A stretch of 64,000 nt of DNA, from contig NC_071354.1 of the NCBI RefSeq assembly GCF_943734655.1, positions 162,089,142 through 162,153,141 of the forward strand, read 5' to 3'. This document shows positions 55,830 through 64,000 of the stretch, piece by piece. The notes below the pieces were generated by a model. The model saw only the letters and a program-made list of their open reading frames with translations, was not told where the DNA came from and ran no database searches. This DNA comes from Sabethes cyaneus (Eukaryota; Arthropoda; Insecta; Diptera; Culicidae). The position numbers were made by a program, and so were the translations under genes. How positions within the stretch are numbered: the stretch's first letter is position 1; every line of letters begins with the position of its first letter.

Positions 55830-55964
55830 CTGCTTTTTTGTTCGACAGACTTCGCAGTCAGCTGTTAGCGTACAGGCAAATAACTGCTATAGGCTCTGCC
55901 GGTAGAGACTCGAACGTACGAAGACTGGCTTATTAGATCATGTGGAGTACCTCGAGGCCAATTG
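55830..55964 (-). mobile_element. SINE S1
   Basis: The minus strand reads TTGGCCTCGAGGTACTCCAC, then AATAAGCCAGTCTTCG, then B-box TTCGAGTCTCTACC, then a TAACAGCTGACTGCGAAGTC and TGTCGAACAAAAAAG tail. Confidence 0.7.
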
Positions 55965-58900
55965 TGGGTTCAAACAATATATGGTTCGCAAGCAGCTTCA
56001 GGCGTATCGGAAAAGTCCGACCTAATTACTGTGTTCAGATGACTGATTAGCATACTAGAGAACGATGTTTACTTCTACATGGTTTGTTTTGGTTTGTTAC
56101 TTGCCGTTGCAAAAAATAAGAAGCCCAAAAGTGTACTATTTTGACGCTAAAATCATTTCATGCCAGAGTAAGACCCTGCTACAATTAAGCCCATATTTCA
56201 GTCCAATATATTGATATTCGATTTCGATTCAAGCGCCAAAATGAAATTACGAAAACAATTTACAGAAAAGGTCAATACAGCACTGTAACTGTATGATATA
56301 TTCGCAGGACGAGTAAAATGCTTTCCATTGAGAGCAACGGATATGAATACGGTCCCCGCCAATCCGGCACAACAATAACGAATGATGAATTGTTCTCTTT
56401 GACTATGCATAGCCAAATCTGAATTGAATCATATTCCATTTTTCCTTCGTTTTTTTTTCTTTCATTCAGAGCAGCCTTCGACGACCCTGCAGCAACAACA
56501 TGTCACTGCTGATTCACGACCATAATTCAGAAGTTCCATGCGGAGAATACAGATTCGGTCATCATGGCAGGCACCAGCAGCAGCAGCCGCGAGTAGACAG
56601 GAAAGGTGTACGTTCCTACAAAGTACGCTTTCGTTCGCACTGGCTGGTCGGTTGCTTTTTGTCGGTGCTATCGATGCCGTAATACGGACGGACCTGCTGT
56701 GCAATGAATGAAACACGCAAAGGATGCAACAATCGGAAAGCATGACACCAAAAGGAAAAGATGAAGGTGTATGTATTATAATCTAGCCTGCAGGCCAAGA
56801 ACTTCGGTGTTCTTGGGAAGCAGCAGATATTTATATAAATTTTAGGAAATCCGTCCTCTTTTGCTGTTTGCTTGACAGACCCTGCGGTGTGCTTCGGGTT
56901 CTGCCTTGTTAGCCGATGCAGACTTGGAGCCTCGCTTCTTTTGCAGACGAGTTCCTCGTTCTGTACCGTTCGTTACTTGCCGGCCTGAGACACCAGAAAA
57001 AGAGAACTTTTTTATTTATATTCTGTATACATTTGATGTCTCTCCAAGGTGCACTCATACATGCAGTCGTTGCAAGCATAAACTTGAGAAGGCCCCTCTT
57101 ATAGCAAGAGGAGCAGAAAAACGAAAGATGGAAAAAGATCACTCCGCCCGGTAACAAGAAATATTACGACACGATACGCTCGGTTACGGTTAAAGTCGAA
57201 TATAAAACTGTTTCCTTACAATTCCATAAGGAAGGTTTAAGGCAATCGTTTAAAAACGTAGAACTTTAAAAAACGTTTACGCTCACGTACAACATCTGGC
57301 TTTAAAATATAAGCACTAAACCATCAGCTCACTGTTAGGAGAACGAAAGTTCTTTACAGTTCCTTTTCCGTCATGCCACAATTTACTCATTGTAGGTCAC
57401 GCTAGGATTAGCGCCTTCAAAGTAAGAGCAAGTTAGACTCACGTCGCAGTAAACGAGCAACTTATGCGTCACATGCATAGGCTAAGAACTTCATCAACAT
57501 AGCTCATTCAGTATCCCGTAAGGGTACTAATTTGCTATTAAACGCTGAAATATTTGAACGCTTTCACCGCCGTCACGGGTGTGCTTCTACACCAGAAGAT
57601 TATATCCTCGTGTTGTTGTTGTCTTTGGTTTCACCACCAGAATAAAAAACTAATCACAAAGAAACCAATTCCCTTTCGGATTCCGAAAAAGACTGTAAAT
57701 TGTGAAGAGGCTACCCGCGGCACTGATTGTCTGTGTTAGATGAAAGTGTGCTGTTGGCCTTGAAACCGCGTTAAAAGCCAAATAAAGAAAAACCAATCTC
57801 ATAACAGGTTCCATGAAAGAAGATTTGGTACCCATTTGGGGTGGATATTTTTATTGACAAATCGTCGTTTACGTGGTGCCATTAAGCTCGAAGGGAACTT
57901 TAATAGACGGACACGGCGACCTCAAGTTGAGCTGTTCATTAGTAAAAAATTTCTCAATTTGTTCGACAATTATGTGTCTAATTTATTAAGCCAATAATAT
58001 GACCTGGTTTATTACTGGTTTATTCTACTTTCACTCGCGTAGCTGAAAGAATAATTTTACAATTAGTTTCTCGTGTAAAGATTTAAAATTTATTACCAGC
58101 GAAGATTAGGAAATAACATCTGACAAATGACAGACCGCTGCTAAGTTAACAAGCCTGAGAGCAAAGTCATTAAGGCCACTTTAATTATCATTATAATGAC
58201 TTGATAAAAAAAATTACCTCCACCAATCTGGAGACGAGGAAACAAAAAAAACGACCAAGGGACTGATACTGTACTGTATTTGTGCTATGTCACGTAAATC
58301 GTTAGAAACTATTTCGAAACACGCAATGGATGGAGTAATAAAGCTGACTTGTAATTCCTTTACTGTTATTTCTACGACAAAAAAAAACAATATGGGCTTG
58401 GTATTCGATGTACCGATCGATTACGTCAGTCTTACTTAAAAACGAGTGATGGTCAACAAAACAAGGAGACTCTTGTATTAAAAGGTTGTTGAGCTCTACG
58501 AACAAAAGTTACGTATGGTATCTGATAGAGAAGAGTTGATTTTTTTTTCTATTTAAATCTGCAATTTTTAATCAACTTAAGTACCTAGTTACTTTTTCCT
58601 TATATTGCTTATGTTTGACATAATTAAGATTTTTTACCTTTTTAATATGGGCTAATCATTAGCAGGGGTCACGCCCAGCAAAATATAAAAAGAGCAAGCT
58701 CAAAGCAAACTTAAGAAGTATTTTTATAATATGGACTAGAGTCAATTATTATAATTGAAGTAACGTGAAGCAAGCAACGTTTCGGGTTCATTTTATAATT
58801 CTTTCGTAAATCACAGCCAAGCAACCAATTGAATCGGAATGTGATTTTTAAATATTCATTAGTAGATATTGAAATATTTTACTCTATAATTTGGCAATTT

Positions 58901-59106
58901 ATGAAGCAGTTGTAATCTTTTGAGTAGTTTTGTTATTGAAGAAATTTGCTGTCTTGTTGATTTATCTCAAATTGACAAGAAACTTGCTATACGGATTGTT
59001 AATTTACATATTACGTTTTCTATTCTATAGATTTCATTCAAGAAGTTTTTATTATTTTGTCTAAGCCAAATATAAAGTTGAAAGGTATTAGACAATATTA
59101 ATAACC
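55965..59106. other. Unrecognised 3.1-kb stretch
   Basis: No recognisable gene or TE coding region. The 56450-57160 part has higher GC and several overlapping short frames, none with a domain. Possibly single-copy DNA. Confidence 0.4.
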
Positions 59107-59305
59107 GCCCAGTTAGCTGCGATGCTGATCGAACAAACCAGTCGCCGTATGTTCGAATCTCGGCTAGACCGTGCTGCTAGATAGAGTCAGTAGGATTGTT
59201 GCATTAGCCCCGTATCTGTCATGTACTCTAACAGCCGACTGCAAAGCCTGTCGATAGAGAAGGGTCAAGTCTTAGAAAGACGTTTAAGCCCAAGGCTTTG
59301 ATTTT
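59107..59305 (+). mobile_element. tRNA-derived SINE (family S1)
   Basis: GCCCAGTTAGCTGCGATGCT, then AACCAGTCGCCGTATG, then TTCGAATCTCGGCTAG (B box), then GTCAGTAGGATTGTTGCATT and CAGCCGACTGCAAAGCCTGT, CGATAGAGAAGG, ending CCCAAGGCTTTG. Confidence 0.8.
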
Positions 59306-60245
59306 CTTGGACAATATTAATATCAGAAATTCCACAATAGAAAGTGTTAGAGAAAAAAAGAATTTGCTCCGATTTTGTTCAAACTCGCTCTAAATTTTCT
59401 TTTCTGAAAATAATTAGACTGGTCATTTTTTATTTGGCCCTTAGGGTGGCACCTCCTGATTAAAGTGGTTTCAAAAAAACGTGATTTTAGCTATCTTCTT
59501 AACTTTAAAAAATCAAAACGTTTTAAATCACTGGACCGATTTGAAGCATCAACGCTGCAAATCAATAGTATTTTAATGGGCTTTCTCGGAAAAATACTGT
59601 GGTGCAAAAACATCAAAAACACTCGTTTCATACGCAAGAACTTCAAAAGCACTATCTTTTTACATTTTGTTTCGAAAAACTCAGAGTTTTTTAACGTAAC
59701 ATATGGAAAAATTGAAGGTGCATGATTTTTAATCTTGGATACAACTTTTTACGAAAAACAATTGCGAAAAGGCAATTGAATGTTGGTATCTATAAAAATA
59801 CTAACGGTCGGTTTTTTTTAACTTGGCGACAGATTCCTGTTAAAATGCTGCGCACTTGTTGTTTGGTTTTGAGGGTTGGGAGGCGGATGCGACTCTATGG
59901 TTTAAAGCTTTTATCGACTATCGCGAACGTCCACGTCGTGTTGCTCTCAATTTACTTCGTAGTCCTATCTTCGGACAGTACATAAATGCCATGGGGACGT
60001 AAGATGCAATTTGTTCCATAGGACGAACCCTGATAAATTGATAACCACCGATTGTCCGAGATTTGTCTTCCTGTTGGTTCATTTATGGGTGTTTGTGTTG
60101 GAAAAATGATGGCAGGTTTGAGGACATCCGATGCTAGGCGGGGCTGATGTGATTTCCACTTCGCTATACTACATTATTCAACTTATGTAGCACAAAATGT
60201 CCAGGACAAAGCAAATTTACAAATCTATTTATCATTTTTCCTCTA
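59306..60245. other. Unrecognised stretch
   Basis: Frames at 59465-59985 have no recognisable domain. No terminal repeats found. Confidence 0.35.
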
Positions 60246-60267
60246 ATCATCGTCATCATCATCATCA
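60246..60267. repeat. (CAT)n microsatellite
   Basis: TCATCGTCATCATCATCATC run. Confidence 0.85.
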
Positions 60268-60529
60268 TATTTTAAATATAACATCCCGGTTTGTGGCAGA
60301 GAGATCTCAGAGTCAATTCGCGGAGTCCGCGCAAGGTTGGAATGCCTCCGCCGGCGGCATAGGCCTGTCGGTAATGCTTCTGACTCTACCTGCATTATAG
60401 TGAGAGATATTACCTGTCTCGTCAGATAGAACTGGAGTTTGAGGTCTCCCTGATATTTTAATGATGACAACACAAAAGGGCCTGGCATAGAGTTTTATAC
60501 GCTATTGAGCGACCAGTTGGTTAACCCTA

Positions 60530-61440
60530 AAAAAAGAAAAAAAAAATGTTCGCGCAATATTTTTTTTCGAAATATTTCTGAATTCTCGTTTTTGAAAGTT
60601 GAAAACGTGACAAAAGTTGAACAACGTGCTAGAAGAAGAGGAAAAACGCGTGAGAGAAAACAATACAAACTGACATGAAAAAAGAAACACGTGACAGAAC
60701 GGATTGTAAACGGGACATAAAAAGTGAGAAAACCAGTGGTAAAAAACAACAGGAGAGAGAGACAAAACTAAACAGAAGAAGAGAAAACACGGTACAAAAA
60801 CCAGGATATAAAAGAAGAAAATACGGGAGCAGAAAAATGAGAAACGAGAACAGAATAAGAGCAACACAACAATGACAGCAATGGGACAGAAAAAATGAAG
60901 GGAAAACGAAAACGGAAGACAAAAGGGATAAAGCGGCAATAAAAACAAAAGGAAGAACGGTACAGATAAAAACGAAAAAGAGTTAAAACCGGGATCGAAA
61001 ATAAGAATAAAGATGAATAAAATAGAAAATGAGACAAAAAAAGAGCAAAATCAGGTCGGCGAATGAGGAAAAATGAAAGAAAAAATACGAAAAACGGTGC
61101 AGATCAAAGAAAAACAAGAGGAAAATCAGAGGAGAGGAATGAAAAGGACGAAAAAATGGAACGGAAAGAACGGAACAATTAAAGAGGAAACAGTGCGCAG
61201 AAAAAGTAAGAACGAGAGAGAAAAAATTTATGTAGAAAAACCTGGCAGAAAAGGAAGGAAAAAGTAAGACTGATAAGAGAGAAAAAAAGACGAAAAAAGT
61301 CGAAAAAAGTCGAAAAACACGAAAATATGAAAAAGAAAAGAGAAAAGACTGAAAATAAGAATTCAGAAAAATAAATGAAAAGTATGAGAAAAAAGAGGAC
61401 TGCAAATAAGTGAAACTGAAACAGAAAACAACAGAAAAGG
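60530..61440 (+). repeat. Polypurine-rich tract, about 900 bases
   Basis: The plus strand is dominated by A and G with recurrent GAAAAA, ACGAAAA, GAGAAAA and AGAAGAG words and very few T runs. Opposite-strand frames rich in Phe, Ser and Leu are consequences of this composition. No fixed period is obvious by eye. Confidence 0.75.
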
Positions 61441-62882
61441 GATTAAACGTGTGAGAGAATAATACGTAAAACGTTCATTTTATTTTTAAATAAAAATTCG
61501 TGTCTTATTTCGTATAAATAACCGGTTTGAAGTAAAATTTCAAGACCAAATTAGTCCAAATGCAATTCCAATTTCAAATAAAAACTTAAAACTCTGTTTT
61601 AAATTCGATTTCATGTCTAATGCAAATAAATATGTAAAATTTTTGAAATCTAATTTTGAGTCAAATTCCAGTACAATTTGAAGTAAATCCTAAATCCAAA
61701 ATCAGTTCAAATTCAAATCTAATTTATTGCACTATGCCAAGTTTGATTTTAAGTCCGCTATGAAATGGGGAAGGCAACTAAGAAAAAGCGCCCAATATAG
61801 CTATAGCCATCTCAAGTCCCTACCTAGCGCCTCCACGTGGCCATAGCTAAAATACTTCGGACAGACAGAATAATAAAATTACTTCAATTTTTACAATTGA
61901 GTAACCAAGCTATGAGGTGCGGGTCATGTGTTTTTCTGTTGCTAACGTTACAACTGTAGTTTTAGGCAACCGTTGAACCACACGACTTTATTTTCAAGTG
62001 TTATATTAATACTTAAACTAATATTTTTGGTAGACTAATCTATCTTCAGAAAGCGTAATATTCTTGACCAATTGCAGCCTGGTTTCTGGTCTAAATGCCA
62101 TTAGTTCATCCCCGAGGATCCGGAGTATCACTTAACCTTTATTAGCAAAGTTGCTTCCAACGACTGCAGATAAATCTGATCTATATGAGAAGCGTTAGAA
62201 CGGGAGGTCTACACTTCCTTCGTTTCCCTGGGTTTCAAGGAGTTTAATGGAATTAGGTATTATTTCTGGTTCCACATGATTCATTGGAATTCTCTCTGCG
62301 GTATATGCTGCGCCGTTGGCCTGGCCATTGACTAGAAAAATATCTGATTCAAGTAATCATCATTTTCCAGGATTCTTTCAATACATTGGATGCGTTAGTG
62401 TAAATTAGGTTAGAAAAGAAGTTGCGAAAATGTAATGGAGACTCTCTCTCTCTAGGTCTGTCTTTTGCAAGATTTTTTGGAAATGGGCGCATGCAGTCAA
62501 ACCAAAAACGCTCAAACAATTATAAGTCGAGACCGTACCATGCAATCTGTCTATTTCTCTTCCGAATTCTTTCTCTTTTCCAAAAAAGAAGTGAAAGGTC
62601 AAACAATGTAATGACCAAAAAGTGGTAAAAAGATCTTTCGATTGTGTCTCTGTTTGGAAAGTATTCGCCATAAATATAATAACGTGTGTATGAAAATCAA
62701 AAATGGATTTGGTTTTTACGATTATAATTTAAGTGATAAGCGTTATAAGCTTCTCCAAAACCGCCACGACGCATTATTAACGTAATAGCGTTTTTACGAT
62801 TCGACACCACTGTGGTGTTCGAGAGGAAGTTACGTGTGTACAAGTTGCGGACGCACCATATGTCTTACTTTACAATAATTGT

Positions 62883-62883
<1 letters not shown>
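61441..62883. other. Unrecognised stretch
   Basis: 61500-61750 is a degenerate AAATTxxAATTC-like repeat similar to 51880-51980. The rest shows no feature. Confidence 0.4.

Positions 62884-62908
<25 letters not shown>
62884..62908 (+). repeat. (TAAA)n tract
   Basis: About six TAAA units. Confidence 0.9.
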
Positions 62909-62916
<8 letters not shown>

Positions 62917-62965
62917 GATTTCAAAGCGGTGTACGATTCAGTGAAGCGTAAAAGCGTAAAAGCAA
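62909..62965 (+). pseudogene. Tiny RTE-like RT motif A fragment
   Basis: FMDFKAVYDSVKR is encoded just after the TAAA tract and matches the (I)DFKAAYDSVxR motif A of the RTE-like copies elsewhere in the window. Only about 50 bases survive. Confidence 0.6.
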
Positions 62966-63000
62966 AGCATTGGGTTACAAGCATCTTAATACATGACCAT

Positions 63001-63078
63001 TCTTTATCGACAGATTTGGCAGCCGGTTTGTTAGAGTCTAGCACCGCCAAGCCGAGATTCGAACATACGACGCCTGGC
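63001..63078 (-). mobile_element. SINE S1 fragment
   Basis: The minus strand reads GCCAGGCGTCGTATG, then TTCGAATCTCGGCTTGG, then CAAACCGGCTGCCAAATCTG and TCGATAAAGA. Head deleted; it abuts an S2 copy. Confidence 0.65.
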
Positions 63079-63082
63079 TCTT

Positions 63083-63415
63083 CGGGGACCCGACTATAGT
63101 CGCAAGGTTACCAAGTCTGCTTTGACAAGCGAGTGGTCACGAGTTCGCATCTTAATAGAATCAGTACATTCGATGTTAAGTGACTTTAGCTTGGGGTTTT
63201 TCTCAGGCCTCTCCGCATTCTTCCAACTGAATTTTGCATTTACTTACAATGAAGCCTCTTGCCAGGGCAAGTTATAAGAGTGGTACTTGCTTGATGAGCA
63301 ACCGAAGCCTCTTGCCCAAGGGCAAATTATAACTAGTCAACGCACTTCCTGGTTCGAGAAAGCGAGATTGATTGAAAGGTCGGAAGAAGCATAAAAGGTT
63401 AAAAGGGGGTGAAAA
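63083..63415 (+). mobile_element. tRNA-derived SINE (family S2)
   Basis: CGGGGACCCGACTATAGTCG, then CAAGGTTACCAAGTCTGCTT, then TGGTCACGAGTTCGCATCTT (decayed B box), then a body with AGCTTGGGGTTTTTCTCAGG and a partial internal duplication of GAAGCCTCTTGCC near 63250 and 63305. The remaining 63416-64000 shows no recognisable feature beyond S2-like tail words near 63480-63540. Confidence 0.7.
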
Positions 63416-64000
63416 CACCGACAGTCAAGCACGGATAATAAGCAGTTCGCTCACTCTATACTATAGCGATACTGCAACAAGAACAAAGTGCGGAATACAA
63501 CACCTGGATGGTATCATAGTAGATCAAAATATGTAGTGATAATATCCATAAAACAAAATAAGACCATCATGTTATCTCGAAGCTAACTGGTCGGTCTCAG
63601 TGAGGCATAATGAGTGTGAAATGTGGGAGTCCAAACGGTGTTGAGATTGAGATGAAGCTTGGTGGGAAACGGTTCGAAGTAATCGAAGAAGACAAGCGAC
63701 GAGTTTCATTTGCAAACAGGGCTTTTAATGGATTACGTAACTAGTAGAAGTGCATTTGCATGCTACTACAAAACTAGCGTTCTACAGAACACGCATGTAA
63801 CATAGACGCTGAATGAAGGATGGAGATCGATGAGTTACGGTTCTTGATAATAAATAAATTAAACTATTTTTGGTGACGTCAAATATCTTGACATAAAAAG
63901 AAGATTTGCGTACTATACAGTAAAAATATTTGTCGAGACGGGATCTGTTGAAAACCGTAAAAAACCGGAAGAAAACAAATAATTAAAACTGCAGAAGTCA

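Noticed and set aside
60502..61405. Several long minus-strand frames rich in Phe, Ser, Leu and Tyr that look like membrane proteins
   Set aside because: Their hydrophobic content is the reverse complement of a polypurine tract, and several frames are open at once.

Overview
The window looks like repeat-dense intergenic and accessory DNA from an insect, most probably a mosquito (Culicidae). The evidence is one insect cuticle (Rebers-Riddiford) gene, an ITmD37E-type transposon (a family I know only from mosquitoes), R1-clade and RTE-like retrotransposon remains, tRNA-derived SINEs resembling mosquito SINEs, and many short terminal-inverted-repeat elements with TA target duplications. The sequence is AT-rich, has spliceosomal introns, and shows no bacterial or organellar features. 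Genus cannot be fixed from sequence alone.

Only one convincing host protein gene is visible: a two-exon RR-2-type cuticular protein on the minus strand at 23.87-24.49 kb (183 aa), with a poly(A) signal at 23.73 kb. Its reading frame continues for 25 more codons past the TGA into a cuticle-like, Tyr/Gly-rich tail. This suggests either stop-codon readthrough or a recent nonsense truncation.

Layout. 0-8.2 kb: RTE-like LINE fragments in both orientations, a candidate solo LTR, two palindromic elements and a head-to-head SINE pair. 8.3-10.8 kb: two giant foldback elements side by side. 10.8-14 kb: mostly unrecognised, probably single-copy DNA. 14-15.9 kb: a dead ITmD37E transposon followed by a CR1/L2-like LINE 3' end. 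16.9-17.7 kb: a 771-bp TA-flanked TIR element that encloses an intact two-exon reading frame for 64 aa. 18.1-18.8 kb: a perfect (TG)317 tract inside a dispersed repeat. 19-22.2 kb: repeats and RTE remains. 22.2-25.4 kb: cuticle gene and flanks. 25.4-32.4 kb: SINE, RTE, several TA-flanked elements, and a mariner fossil carrying two nested insertions. 32.4-36.4 kb: mostly unrecognised. 36.4-41.1 kb: nested RTE/hAT-like/RTE, RTE and jockey-like fragments, and a truncated TIR element with a 240-bp insertion. 41.1-47 kb: SINEs, unknown DNA and TA-flanked elements. 47.1-50.8 kb: a tandem duplication with a 1.3-kb TIR element sitting exactly on the junction. 52.1-55.7 kb: a broken R1-clade retrotransposon nested in one copy of a small TIR element and carrying another copy of the same element. 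55.7-64 kb: SINEs, a polypurine-rich tract and unrecognised DNA.

No retroelement or transposon seen here has an intact transposase or reverse transcriptase. The mobile elements are interpretable as fossils, and their nested order gives a relative history of insertion. The most unusual items are the spliced microgene inside a TIR element, the in-frame extension of the cuticle gene, and the element-on-a-junction tandem duplication.
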